Shown piece after piece: positions 25,341 to 38,455 of a stretch of 64,000 bases of DNA; the first letter of the stretch is position 1; every line of letters begins with the position of its first letter. The DNA comes from Lucifuga dentata. Its lineage: Eukaryota; Chordata; Actinopteri; Ophidiiformes; Bythitidae. Made by a program: the position numbers and the translations under genes. The stretch is from assembly GCA_014773175.1 (NCBI GenBank), contig VXCM01000307.1, positions 1 through 64,000 of the forward strand, given 5' to 3'. The notes under the pieces are model-generated. The model was given only the letters and a program-made list of their open reading frames with translations, was not told the origin of the DNA and did no database searches.

Positions 25341-28080
25341 ACTTGCCTGATGGTGGGTGTACAAAGTGGCTGGCAGTAGCATCGAGGGTGAGTCATGCCA
25401 ATAAAGACTATTGAATAAAATCAGATGTTAAAACTTTCCCTGGCAATTATGCGTTAACTAACAACTGAGAAACCACGTGAAGATTAAGGAAAGTGTGCTG
25501 TTTGTTCCCAGACTGCTATGATATCACCTGCTGTTTGAAGTCATTCCTGTCGCTAATGACAGTGAAAGGAGGCATTATATTGTGTTTATGTGTACTGCAT
25601 GGAAAAGTACACTTAGATGTAAATGTATTTGTGGATGTGTGTGTCTTTGAGTGCTGCACCTGAGGCATATCATTTCTAGGGAGGCAGAGGGGAATGTATG
25701 TTAGCATTAGTGTCAGTGACTGAGGGGTGATGTGTTCAGACCTGTATCCCTGTTAGACCATGCTCTTTCCTGGCTGGCTGACCTGCTGTCTCACCCCACC
25801 CTGCTTCAGATTGGGAAGAGTGTCTGAGCTTGTATGTGGTGGCAGGATGAGGTGTGCAGGGTGGGATGGTGGCTTACTGAGCCACACCAATAAACCAACA
25901 CAAGAAGACCTATTTTTCTCTTTCACTAAAGTAAACGATTTCAACAGGAAACACTTATCAAAAAGGACAGATCAAAAGACCTTAAACACCTGCAGAGACA
26001 TAAATGGATGGACACCCAGCAGTTGTGGTAAATTCCATTGAGGCGGGAGTATGGATTTAAGCACACTTTTACACACACAGAGACCTACAATGAGAGGGTA
26101 CAGCTTTTTTATGGGCTGTCAACAAAACTCTGAGTATCTAATAACAGTGCTGTGGCCAGGCGGTGGCTGAAGCATCCCTTTTAGCCCATCACAACTTAAG
26201 TGGCTGGAAGAGGAGTTAAGGCAGCGACGGGAAGACAAGTGGACATGAGGTAATTGTCCGAACCGGGTGGAGTGGTTTCCAAATGGGAAGAAGAGACACG
26301 GGTGAACAAGCAGAAGGATGGACGGACAGGTTTATCGTCACAACGACAGGCACTCCATTCCATTGCCACGGTCACCTCGTCAGCGAGGATCAGTGCAAGT
26401 CCATTGAACACATCATGGGTAAATGAGTGGGTTGCCCCTGACAACTGTCAATGCCCAGAGTTGGATGGAGTGACAGGAGGTGAAAACTCCACCGAAACAA
26501 AGAGGGGGCTGCTGTCAAAGGTGATGATGGAGGCCACAATATGAAGGACAAAACCAATTTTAACTCTCAGAAGAGAAGAGAAGGAAAAGAATAAAAACAT
26601 ATTTAATTAAACACAGCTCCCATAACTTAAGAGCAATGTGCCTCCTCTAAAGTGTAGCATTCAGATCTGGTCAGACAAAACAAAGACCTCTGAACAAAAT
26701 CTTGAATTTTAAAAGACAATAGATGCCGTAGCTCAAAGCCTTTCCATGCTGCTTGCTGTCTTCTGGTAAATGTCTGTTTATCATTTCATACAATCTTCAT
26801 AGCTTTAGGCTGCCATTCAGGGTGTGGTGAACACAGTATAAAGTGATCATGAGAGGAAGAATTGATTGATCTTTTAGTGACAGCCTTTGGACATTTGATG
26901 GATATCCATCTCTTCACTCTTGACTGTAACCATGCAATTACACACACATACACACACACACACCACTTCCTGTGTCCATCCATAAATCACAAAGCTCACA
27001 AGACAAAGAATGTGACACTGAAAGCTTCCAGGGAGGAATAGCAGGGAGGGGAGAAGTCTTGTGAACTAGGGATGATCATTGCCAAAGGGCCTGAGGAGAA
27101 GTGGGCGAGGTGGGTTGGGTTGGGGTGGGCTGGAGGTGGTGGGGGTAGACAGAGATGGAAGATAAAAATGACAAGGATAAAATACTGCACTTCTGCAACA
27201 AACACATGTAAAGATTGTAGCACAGGAGTCATGTGAAGACCATGCCCTTGTCTTTCCTTGCACCCGCTAACTCCTTCTTCACCTCCCTCTTCAGGGGGTG
27301 TAAGGGAACGTTCCTAGGCTACAGCATCAGCTCCTCCACTCTGGGCATTAATCCCCTACAGCTGTGTCCCCTACTCCCTGATTCCCTACATCTCTCTCTC
27401 CCTCCCTCCTCTCTCTTGCCTCCCTCTATATCTTACTCCCCCGTTCATTTCTTACCCCAGCTGGCCCTTGCAGTCTCAATACATTTTTTACAAGCTCCAG
27501 TACTTACAGATGGCACATCTAAATCAGGGCTGTTCACTTACTTTACATTCATGGAAGAAACACACATGCCCTTGACACACCCACACTTATGTCCACTCAC
27601 AAATACATGAAACCATACACCAGACATAAACACACATTATATTTTATGCTGCTTCAGTTTACTATAGTCCTGAATGGGTAGGATCACAGTGACACACAGG
27701 CACAGACACACACACATACATAAGTACATGCCTGCAAAGGTACATAGAAAATACCCTCTGGCTGTGCCCCAAAGCCTCCACTGTGAGATGAGGCTGAGGG
27801 CCCGAGGCCCCGCATCACACATGCAGACCTTAGGATACCCAACATGACTTCTCTCCTTTCCTTTGAGACAGAATTCAGCTCCTCCCTTCATATTTAATAC
27901 TGAGAGAGAGGACACTCAGGGAATAATGTACAGGGGGGCGTAAGACACATAAATTATGGAAGAAATGGGAGATAGAGATATACTGTAGATATCCAAGTCA
28001 CAGTGAATCTTTGTCATTTACAAAATATCGAAAAAAGAGGGTTTTTTTTTTCTTCAAATCCTCTCAGACGTCATGCTTTT

Positions 28081-28215
28081 TATTAGTTTCTTTAGCTGAG
28101 TAAATCTGATTTGCAGTAATTCTGTTGCCAAATACAGTGATTACTGCCAAGTGGCATTTAACTAATTAGCATGTTAATTGTTAGAATAATAAATGCAGCC
28201 ATGCTGCTGTTTGCC
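28081..28215. promoter_or_regulatory. Candidate conserved non-coding element
   Basis: Contains CAGTGATTACTGCCAAGTGG (NF-I/homeobox-like) and AACTAATTAGCATGTTAATTG, a dense cluster of TAAT cores without repeats. Confidence 0.28.
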
Positions 28216-28280
28216 ACACTCAGGATCCGACCCCAAGAAGACTCTTTGAGGAAACTCGGTGGTGGGTCATACAACGACGT

Positions 28281-28322
28281 GTGTGTGTTTGGTTTATGTG
28301 TGTCTGGTTTATGTGTGTCTTT
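28281..28322. repeat. Short tandem repeat of GTGTGTCTGGTTTAT-type unit
   Basis: A unit of about 17 bases is present roughly two and a half times with small changes. Confidence 0.6.
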
Positions 28323-28565
28323 GTATGTAACCATGAATGTATATTGTATAGTACTGTATATGCATGTTTAAGTTGTGTGTATTCACTCATTTAGCTAAAG
28401 CTGTTCATGTGTATGACAGTGTGTGTCTCACTATGTGACTTCATGAAAAGGATTTTAAAAATCAACGTGACTAGACCAAACTAAGGAATGCAGTTCGGAA
28501 GCACAGCCCCCCACCCCCCCTGACAGACAGGAGTGGAGTTAATAAGCCATGTCTCTGGAGGGGCT

Positions 28566-28604
28566 TGTGTGTGTCTTTGTGTGTGTGTGTGTGTGTGTGT
28601 GTGT
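28566..28604. repeat. (TG)n microsatellite
   Basis: About 12 uninterrupted GT units plus flanking variants. Confidence 0.85.
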
Positions 28605-29101
28605 CACAACGTAGGGGCTCACAGGAGCACAGAAGTAAATTAAAACACACTTTAATAAAGTGACCAGAGGCAAGGCCTGTAGGCCGCCTCCACCAGCACA
28701 CGTGCACACACACACAAACACACACACAAAGGCTGACACACTCCTATGGGACAGGATGGAGAGGTATCCTGGTCAGTGGAATGTGGACAGAAGGGGGGGA
28801 CAGCAGCAAAACAGACCATAGAAGAGGAAAAAAAGAGTGCAGGAGGAGAGAGGGAGGAGGGGGAAGAGCGAGGTCAGGAGCAGCAGCCTTATAGTGTTTC
28901 GAGCCCCTCCACTAAGGCCAGGTGTCTCTCAGCCAAATAAACCTCCTCGCTGCATGGCTGTGCCTCCCACTGGCTTCGGACAGCATTCCTGTACATGGAG
29001 GCTCAACCTCGTACCTTTGATACCCTATACATAATCCTTCTTTCAACTGATGATTGGCCCAAAGTAAACATGATTATAGACCGATTTTTGAGATACATGT
29101 A

Positions 29102-29123
29102 CAAAAAAAAAAAAAAAAAAAAA
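29102..29123. repeat. Poly-A run
   Basis: About 21 A. Confidence 0.85.
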
Positions 29124-29689
29124 CATCAGGAAGCTTGTGATGAAAGATATATGATGATTATATTTTTGTACATTACACTATAAAAATCATAAAACCTATG
29201 GTGTAAAAGGTTCAATATCCCAAAAGAGAAATATACCTTCAATCACAGAGTACATAATTATATAAAATCATTTATAAGCATGTAGACTCTCTTTAACTTT
29301 ATAAACTGAGCCCGGTGTGTATGTATAATGTCTTCTCTATATCAGACTGTTTGAGACATACAGTATATGTCTATGTGTGCGTGTGTGTGTGTGTGTGTAA
29401 TCCTCTCTATCAGATACTTCTAACCCATCTACTATTAGGTAAGTGTACATACAGTAAATACCGGGATGCTTATCCTCTTGGACTCTACCTATTTGCATGT
29501 ACCAAACTCAAACTGACAGAACGTACCAATGAGCCTCCAACTGTCTGGCTTTTTGAAAATGCTGGAATACACAGGTAGTCCTGCTCAGAAACTCCCATCC
29601 ACAAAGAAGGATTACTAAGATGAACATGTTATACTAACTAGTGTTCTCTGTGGCTGGTCATTTTCCTAATCCAGTGAATTTTAAAAGTT

Positions 29690-29714
29690 TTATTTATTTA
29701 TTTATTTATTTAAT
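29690..29714. repeat. (TTTA)n
   Basis: About five TTTA units. Confidence 0.8.
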
Positions 29715-30200
29715 ATTTATCTAATTAGTTCCCATAGTTTTCTTAGTTGCATTGCCTTGCTGTTTGGTTTGCTGCAGTTGTTTTGGTGCTGTAAAATATG
29801 GTCTCAGTAATTTGTAATATTTTGAAAAGGGCTGACATAGAACTTTTTTTGCTTCACGAAGTAGGTAGCAAGTGAGTGAATTTTCAATATATAGTGCACT
29901 ATTCCTTTAAGTATACAAATGAACTGTGACACTGATGCTACATGAGAAAATGCTGCTGGAGTCAAGTATTGTCTGGTCCTTAATAATCTCATTTTTGGTA
30001 TATGAACAAAAACCTCCCACACACAGATCCCATCCCAGCTTCAGTACATTCAAATGGAGCGTTTCCTGCATGCTCAAATACACTCTTACACACACACACA
30101 CACACACTACACTACAGCCTGTGGCCCAGTGCTGGGGACTTCCCCTGTCATTGCTGCCAAGTGTTTCTAACTTCTTCCAAGGAAGGCTTGCGATAGGAGA

Positions 30201-30230
30201 CAGACACACACACACACACACACACGCACA
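30201..30230. repeat. (CA)n microsatellite
   Basis: About 12 CA units; another CA tract lies at 30088-30109. Confidence 0.85.
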
Positions 30231-30449
30231 TCCTCATGCAAGGACAATATGAACAGAAGACAAATACTACTAGAATAATCTACAATCCACACCTTTTTTT
30301 TAATAAGTTCTATGAGACACCAACCTTGATGAAAAGCCCTCTGGCTAGCAAGGCACATTCTGCTGAACTGGCGGAAATAAATGTCGCTAGGTGGGCATGT
30401 AAGGGGGACTCATCTCCCGTGTAGTTTTCATCTATTTAAATGAAGTGTG

Positions 30450-30543
30450 TTTTAATTTAAGCTGTTTTGCATTTGACTGTGGGGCGTCACAGCATGTGAT
30501 GAGTAATCGCCTTTGATCACAGCACCTTGCCATGTTCTCGCCA
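30450..30543. promoter_or_regulatory. Candidate conserved non-coding element
   Basis: Unique sequence with TGATGAGTAATCGCCTTTGA, directly next to the (ATCT)n tract. Confidence 0.2.
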
Positions 30544-30556
30544 AGGGGAGAAACTC

Positions 30557-30570
30557 ATCTATCTATCTAA

Positions 30571-30619
<49 letters not shown>
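30557..30619. repeat. (ATCT)n microsatellite
   Basis: About 15 ATCT units with one AACT variant. Confidence 0.9.
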
Positions 30620-31963
30620 CTTTCTTTTTTTCTGTCTCCCCACCAACAACCCACTGAAAGCTGTTCTCAATCTAGACAAGGAGAGGTGAGGACACAGTCA
30701 GGCCCCCCTCTCCCCAGGTGAGGGCCTTGGAGTGGGACACATGCAAGGGCAGCTCGGTCTCTGGAGCTGTGGAGGTTGACACAGAGTCCCACCCTGAGTA
30801 CAACGGGTGTTTCTGAACACTGGGTCTGTTTTGGAAGAGAGTGTCCACGCCACAGCTGTTGAACAGTTCAAGGCGGGGAGTCCTTCTGGACAGGGGGACT
30901 GGGCGGTAATGAAAATTCCCTAGGAGAGAAGTGAGGGGAATTCTGCGCTGTTATTTGTTACGGGAAAAAAGGAGAAGACAGGGACAGGGAGAGAGGGAGA
31001 GATGTCAGAGGAGGGGAAGAGTCAGAGGAGACGACATAGTGCGTGTTCGTCTGTGTATGTCTGCTCAGGTGGTAAAGTGGTCCCTCCCAAGATCAAGGAG
31101 AGAGAGGAAAGAAGGGAAGAGGTAGGGAGAGACAAAGAGTGAGGTGAGAGAAAGGCAAGCGTGTGTGTGTATGTGAATGTACGCCCATACATATGAGCTT
31201 CTGTTTATAATAAGCGGTATCCTTACTGTGTATATATTCAAATGGAACTTGGAAACATACACACACACACAATCGTCATTCCTTCAGAGTCAAACACCCT
31301 CACCATCCCCTTGCTCTAAATGTACACACACACACATACACACTCAAACACTGGGTGTCTGCCCTTACACTGAAGAAGTGAAGACAAATGAGAAAGTAGA
31401 GGAAATCAACCTCCCTCTTCAATGCCATGGAGAGCAAGCTCCAAAGGCTGCTTATCAGCCCAATGTGTTTCTGCTTTTCTAATCTGCATCATTTATTATG
31501 GGCAAAAGCAGAATATGGAACACAGCCATGGTCAATATTATGTCTTGGCACATTGACTATTACTGAAAAGAACCCTGGTGTCCTAAGTACACATGTACGC
31601 AAACTCAGAGACACGCATAATAGTAGACACATGCTCACACACAGTTTGCAACAACAGACCCCTTACCAGAAAAACCATGTGTCTCCAAAAGAAAAATATG
31701 GTTGTTATGGGAAAGGCACAACAATACAGTAATTTCTACCCAACATAAAGTATAATTATATGGGCCTACACAAGGACTTAGTACAGCTGATAAAGAAAAT
31801 ACTGTGGTACAAATTAGACCGAATCCATCTCTCTCTCTCTCTCACATTATCAACACACACACACACATTCACAGGACTTAAAAGGACCAGGGACCTACAG
31901 GGATGTCGACAAGAGTCCTTGAGGCCCAAATGACAGAGCACACACTCACACAACACATATTCA

Positions 31964-31964
31964 T

Positions 31965-31995
<31 letters not shown>

Positions 31996-31996
31996 N

Positions 31997-32028
<32 letters not shown>
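31964..32028. repeat. (CT)n with N joint (31996)
   Basis: CT units on both sides of an N; copy number uncertain. Confidence 0.85.
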
Positions 32029-32030
<2 letters not shown>

Positions 32031-32131
32031 CTGAGAACCCAGATGAAACACTGAGGAAGTAGAAAAAACAAGGAAAATACAGTTTTCTTCCATGCATAAG
32101 TATATTAAGAATGTGTCCTTTATGTATATGA

Positions 32132-32133
<2 letters not shown>

Positions 32134-32179
<46 letters not shown>

Positions 32180-32180
32180 N
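32134..32180. repeat. (TG)n ending in N (32180)
   Basis: About 23 TG units running into an N. Confidence 0.85.
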
Positions 32181-32276
32181 AGGCCAGGCAAGGTAATCAG
32201 GACAGCGGATAAGTCCTGGTCATCCAGGCGTTGAGCTGAATAAACATGAGAGCCTGGTGATATCTCCCACACATTT

Positions 32277-32306
32277 ACTCTCTCTCTCACACACACACAC
32301 ACACAC
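32277..32306. repeat. (CT)n(CA)n compound
   Basis: Short CT run then nine CA units. Confidence 0.8.
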
Positions 32307-33134
32307 GTAATCACATACACAAGTAATCACACACATGCACACGTCAACCGGATCTAGAAGGAGCCAGACTTCCAGAGGATGATGCCAATCAGGAGATGAT
32401 GTTGTGTGCAGTTGCATACACACTCATTCATTCAAACATGCAGACCATATTCTCCCTTACTGCCATCCATTCAATATCTTCCCTTTGGGTCATTGAGTGT
32501 AGCATGTTCCTGTGTGCCATTAGGCCTCTGATAGTCCTCACCATATGTAGACAGTACAGCATAAAACATGCCTAGACTAGAAGAAAGTCAATATGTGTCC
32601 TTCTCCAAGCCAAAACATGTTTTTATTTCATGTCACATATGATACATATTATAGTTTGGAGTATGGAGGCAACATGTAAAACTTGAGCCATATTCAATTT
32701 ATTAGAAAAAATGTAAACATTTCAACATGTGTAGCACATAACTAATATTTCTGTTTCCAATTAATTTGGCATAATGCACAACACTGCTTTATGAGCTGAA
32801 AATAAGTTGTCCTTTTATAAGTTTGTGGTTATATTCTGCTAACATGAAATCACTTGAAACAAGTGTTTTTCCTTAAAAACAGCTTTGGTTGACCCTATTT
32901 GGTCATTAAGGTAATCAAGAAAATTCCTCAGGTTTACAGTTGAGAGTAAATGGGCTCTTTTTACTACAGGAAACATAAGATAAAATAACTTTGTGAACAC
33001 TTTCTACAGTTGAAAAACAAGCCAGGGACTATCTGAGAATGGCTGTGCTTGTTGTGGCCTCAAGCCAAGGGTAGGTATGCAGCCCAATGGACACCATCTG
33101 CATGAACACATTTTTAAAAGCTAGCATTTCAAAT

Positions 33135-33194
33135 GTGTGTCTGTGTGTGTGTGTGTGTGTGTCTGTCTGTCTGACTGTGTGTGTGTGTGTGTGT
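33135..33194. repeat. (TG)n with (GTCT)n core
   Basis: TG units on both sides of GTCTGTCTGTCTGACT. Confidence 0.85.
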
Positions 33195-33512
33195 ACACAT
33201 GTGCAGAGTCGGAAACCAGGAGCAAATGCTTCACGCCAAATCAGGGGGACGAGGTGGGAGAGCAGGACATTCCTGGGAGATGACAAGCCATCACAGTCAC
33301 ACACCAGCACAGGAATGTTGGGAAAACAGACAGGGTGGGGTGGGGGGGTGAGTGAGGAAGGGAGGGAGAGAACAGAGAGATGGAGAGAAACGCAGGATGA
33401 AGAAAGTGTCACTTCATCAGAGCAGTAGTCAAGGGTTTCCATAAAAGACCAGAGGAACCAATTTAATTAGTTTGCACTCACTGAAATGACAGAAAACAGA
33501 AAATGAAGAGGC

Positions 33513-33516
<4 letters not shown>

Positions 33517-33557
<41 letters not shown>
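33517..33557. repeat. (GA)n microsatellite
   Basis: About 19 GA units. Confidence 0.9.
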
Positions 33558-33561
<4 letters not shown>

Positions 33562-34022
33562 AGAGATGGATAAAAGAAAGTTGACTTTTGCCCCCATCCC
33601 CATCACTCCTCAGCGCCCCCCCTCCCCCTCCCCCAAGCCCACCCCTGCTGGTGGTTAGCTCCAATTTCTGTCATGCAACTGAAAAACACTGAAAGAAAAA
33701 GGAAAAATGCATGCAAATATCTTTGCATGTGTATCTCCATGTGTTTGTATAAGCTTCTGGGAGCACGTGTGCTCTTGTGTAAATTAGAGGTGGGCTCACC
33801 ATAACGACGACAAAGGACACTAAAGCGATCTGGTGGAATGTGTCTGGTGGTAGCGGTGGGATATATAGGGAGCGAGGGCCAGGAAGAGAGAGGGAGAAAG
33901 AGTGTGAACACTACTGAATATGCGCTCCAGATGTGTCGGCCTGTCACGCTGCAAGTAAACACCCTCGCTGATGGACAGCTCGGGACTGGATGGCCTCACC
34001 GTCTTCCCCCCCAGGGAGAGCG

Positions 34023-34345
34023 CTAGAGAAGGAAGGAGGAGAGTGGAGAGAAAGAGAGAGGGGAGGACAGGAGCGAGAGAGGAGAAGTTGGGCAGGGCAA
34101 AAGGGAGAGTGAACCATGAGAGGAGTGGGCCCTGTGCTGAGGGACCCGAGCCAAGAGCAAGTCACCCTGAGGACCTGTGTAGCCTGGCAGGCTGGATACA
34201 GAGGAGACAGAGAGAGACGGCAGAGAGGAGAGAGAGGCTGAAAGAGAGAGAGAGGAAACGAGAGAGAGGGAGAGAGAAAAAAGGGGGGTGAAAGAAGAAA
34301 AAAATAGATGGGAGAGGGAGAGAACGAGAGGGAGGGACAGGGAGG
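34023..34345. repeat. Purine-rich low-complexity block
   Basis: GA/GGA-dominated sequence with only short unique breaks. It generates long spurious ORFs of Ser/Leu/Pro on the minus strand and Arg/Glu on the plus strand. Confidence 0.75.
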
Positions 34346-35761
34346 AAGGACTGGGCCTGATTGTTCCCCTCCTGTCCCTCCTCCATGTGGCCTCCAAGGG
34401 GGCTCCTGCAGCCTCAGCGAATTTCCGTCTGGCACAGACCTGCGAGCTCCTGGGAGCAAACTGAAATATGAACTGCAAGAAGGGAGGATGGGAGGTGAGA
34501 TAGAAAGAGAAAGGGAGAAAGGAAATGAAAGGAAAGGAACTAAAAAGAGGGATAGACAGATGTGTGCTCCATGAAAGCAATGAGGAGTTGTGGTGGTACA
34601 TCCTGATATCCTCAGATAAGCACACACTCCCTCACAGTTCTTCTCTTATGATAAAGCAGCAGAGCTAGATAGTGTGCACAGTGTGTGTTTAAGGTAAGCT
34701 TCAGAAATAAATAGTCTCAGCACACACATAAACTCACACGTACAAGCACAGTCCACTGCCACATGTTAAGATTTCACATGTTCACCTTGACTCAGTGTGC
34801 CTTTCCCTTCACACACTTATGAAACTTGTACTGTGTAGTATTATTCCAACTGGTCTGTTGTTTTAGCTGTACTGGACGGGAGTGCTCCATTGGAGTGTGA
34901 GTGGGAGTGCGTGACTGGATGGCTGCATACACCGAACCAGGTGGCTATCACTGGCCAAGAGGGTCACTAAGTAGTAAAAAAAAAAAAACAATAAGTGTGA
35001 CAACTTTTGGGAGAAACAAGGAATAAATGCAGTAGCTATTTTTGTGAAGCATATACTTTAGGTTTGTCTTTATGTTAAATTACATGGAAATATCCCTCAG
35101 AATCTTCTAAAGTAAAAACGACCATGACGTACCATATTAGTTTATGTTATTAAGAGTTACACTTTGGCAGCATCATGAGCAGTGAAAAATGACATGAGCA
35201 TGCCTGAAAATAGATGCTACAAATGTGATATGGCACATATCTAATACACCTTTAGCGAGGTGTTCCAAAACCACATTAGTCAATCTGCTAAATGTGGGGG
35301 GCTTGTGTGGATCTGATACGTTTGAGTCCCGTCAAGTGCAATGGAGCTGCTATCAGAAAGCAGCATTGATGACACTACTGCATTAAGGAGCTGTCCTCTC
35401 CCATGATCATTAGTGCGATATGGATGCAGCGAAGCAGTGAACAGGATGCTGGGATTGCTACAAAGACAGGTCTCCAGGGGGAGGAGAAGGCAGAGAGATG
35501 AGGCTAAACAACATCAAGTCACCACAACCTCAGAGAGGGGGTCAAAATGTTTACACACGCAAACAAACACAAAATACTCCTATAATAGTCAAACCTTTTT
35601 TTCTTTCTTTTTTCATTCACTGTTCTGTAAATTCAGGATCAGATAAGAGCATAATGGGGAAAAGGTTTTTAGAGAAAATCAATTTTTTGAAAATAACCCA
35701 AAATACAGTTATGCTCTCTTTAAACACAAGGCAAAAATAGAGAAGTGTAATCATCTAAATT

Positions 35762-35793
35762 AAAAAAAAAAAAAAGNTAAAAAAAAAAAAAAG
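35762..35793. repeat. Poly-A run duplicated across N (35777)
   Basis: The same T, 14 A, G unit lies on both sides of the N, again a contig-end duplication. Confidence 0.85.
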
Positions 35794-37689
35794 TCACTGT
35801 GACTGTTTTACTTTTGTCAGCTTATGATCGACAGCAGTACATTTGTGAGGCATAACAATATTGACCTGTTTTAAAAACAAAGATAAAATGTTGCAAAAGG
35901 CAAAATTGTTCTAGTAAGCCTTAATCTTACCTTTTGTTTTATTTGCAGAGAAAATAACAGTGAAGTTAAAAAAAAAGCCTGACTATCCGAGAAGCCGTAG
36001 GTATTGTGCTTACAGTGTTTTGTCAGATAATACTAACATTAACTTCCTGGTTAGCAAGGTTGGCCAAGGCAGCCTTGAGTAGCTGCACTGAAACGACGGC
36101 CGTGAAACATGAATTCCATGAAAAACACAAAACACTGTGAAAATTAAGGAAAAAATTCCATCTACCAAAAGTATTTGAAGCCTTTATGAGTGTGTTAGCC
36201 TTTAGCATTTATCAGATTCTTACCACTGACTCAGAGGTGTAAACTTGCACTATGAATATTCCTTATCTGGCCGTTGAGGTGTAATTGTAGATGGAGTGGC
36301 TAACTTGCTTAATTATAAGTTTAAGTGAGGGATTAACAGATAAAAATCAGAGCTCAGTGAAGATTAGAACCCAGAAAAGTGATCACAAATCTCAGCTGCT
36401 TCTTTTCCCTTCTAGCATCCAACTGGCTGCTACTGGCAATAAGCTATGCGACCTCGAAACGGTCAAAGATGATGAAAAATAGCAGCAATTAAAAAACAAA
36501 GAAAAGCCAAGAGCAGAAGAAAAAAATGTCTGCATGCAAATTTTGAAACATTATGCATACAGGAGGGTAAAAAAAAAAAAAACTATATGTTTCCATGCAC
36601 GTTTCTTCGTGGAGACAGTATAGCTAGTTCATTCCAGTAGTATATGGTTATTATTTTGGAGCTGTATATGCCACTGTCAATAGGGAGGGTCTGCAGTGTT
36701 TTCCAACTGTGAAAAGCAAAGTCACACAGGAGGTAATTATCTGTGACGTGGAGACAGACATGACTTCTTACCACACACACACACTCAAGTACACACCCGA
36801 ACATTTATGCATGGCCATATTGTCCCTAGTGCACAAATCTATGACTCTCACTATTTGTGTATGTGCAACTGTCTGTGTGTTTACTGAACTATGGATGGGT
36901 TCCCCATCAGAGCCATGGGTTGAGTGAATATTCTTTGCACGTTGGGACAGTCCACAACACAGTGTGTCCCTATAGACCCCTGCCCTGCCTAGCTGTACCC
37001 TCTGATTTGGACAGAGAGCAATCAAGCAGACCCAGTAAACAATACACAACGAGGCCATGGAAAACCACATTAGCTCCTCAATGTATTCCTCTTATATCAC
37101 AAGGGACACAAGTGTTTGCCTGATCACTGTTGAGTAGGGGAGATGCAATATGCAGTGACTATTAAAATGATCAAGGATGCTATTTAATGGCCAGTGGAAG
37201 ATAGGCAGCGGAAGATGACATAGTGTACAGTGCTTTCATAGAGCTTCTTAGGGAACACCCATTAGAGGGATGGCATATAGGAAAGATATATATATAGCGG
37301 AGTGTTAATGGTTGCTTTTCAAAGGCGCTTTTCTTGTTTACTTTATCCTGGGAATGCCCCCAGAGATCTCAAGTTAATTCTGAGCCAGGGGGCAGGAACA
37401 GAAGGGGGATCTGAGGACCTTCATGTGGCCTTACTGCAGCAGCAGAGGGAAACTCCCCAGCTCCCCAACTCTTTCAGGACATCACACAGAAAAGATGTCG
37501 GTACAAATTACCGTATAAGTGAAAAACTCCAAAAACGCAAACACACTTATAGACACATGCCTACATTCACAATTACAGTTTACTTCTGTCATTGCACAAA
37601 ATAACATAACTATTTGTGCTTCACATAGATATTTCAAGGTGGATAATTACATTTTTTTTTTTTTTTCCAGAAAATTGTCCCCTCTGTGA

Positions 37690-37815
37690 CATTTATTTTA
37701 TTTATTTATTTTACAGGGACCATACACATTAATCAACATCATGCCAACAGCCATGGCATAAATATATCGGATTTAGCCAAGAAGGCTAATTTTCATCTGC
37801 AGTCCCTTGCCTGAT
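37690..37815 (-). mobile_element. Probable LINE 3' end remnant
   Basis: Read on the minus strand, the segment has GGACTGCAGATGAAAATTAGCC, then TGATTAATGTGTATGGTCCC, then TGTAAAATAAATAAATAAAA. This layout, a short 3' UTR followed by an AAAT-type tail, matches dispersed fish LINE 3' ends I remember, but no protein-coding part survives here and I cannot name the family. Confidence 0.45.
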
Positions 37816-38354
37816 GCCTGGTGCTTGATGTCTTCATTGGCCTATAAACTCACAGTAAAAACAAAGCCAAGGAGCCAGTAAGAGGGGAGGCATTTAAAAA
37901 TGAAAAATGACAATAAACGTGCATGTAGAAACAACAGAAATGAAAATGGAGAGGTGTAAATAGTGCCAGTGGGCCAAGCTGCTGTATTCAGTGATCTGAT
38001 CAAACTTTGTTTGGTGGCAAAAGAAAAAGATGACTTAGAAACACAGGTTCGTAAGTCTGCAAGTTGCAGACATGAAACTGTAGATATTCAGCAACACTTG
38101 CTGGCAGAATGGAAGAGTTTCTGTAAATTTTCCCATCTGGTTTTTTTTCTATGGTTCAAAAACCTTGGTTAGAGAGTGATGTAAATGCAATATAATGTTT
38201 TCTTTTTCTGTGATAAAAATTTAGCAGTACAGCATATTCTTAAGTATATTGTTTGATATTCTTCCCCTCTGCGTGGGTAGTAAGCAAAGAGAATCTTGAG
38301 TTTCATCTCCAGACAGAAGTAGAGAAGAGAGAGTTCCTCTCACATTACCTACTG

Positions 38355-38455
38355 CTACACTGGCAAATGATTAGGCTGCTGAAAGTATCTCATTATCAGT
38401 ATTTATGAGGGAGCACACCAGCCGGAGTAATGACAGCTTTACTCCAAAGTGGCAC
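38355..38455. promoter_or_regulatory. Candidate conserved non-coding element
   Basis: Complex unique block with GCAAATGATTAGGCTGC and CCGGAGTAATGACAGC. Confidence 0.22.

Larger units (their letters stand above)
18976..31800. other. Non-coding stretch, no gene seen
   Basis: Dominated by microsatellites, with an isolated N at 20216 and the only multi-N gap at 23377. Long ORFs such as 23502-24212 are low-complexity translations. Confidence 0.5.

Noticed and set aside
33944..34627. 227-codon minus-strand ORF
   Set aside because: Translation of the purine-rich block; Ser/Leu/Pro low complexity, overlapped by another long frame.
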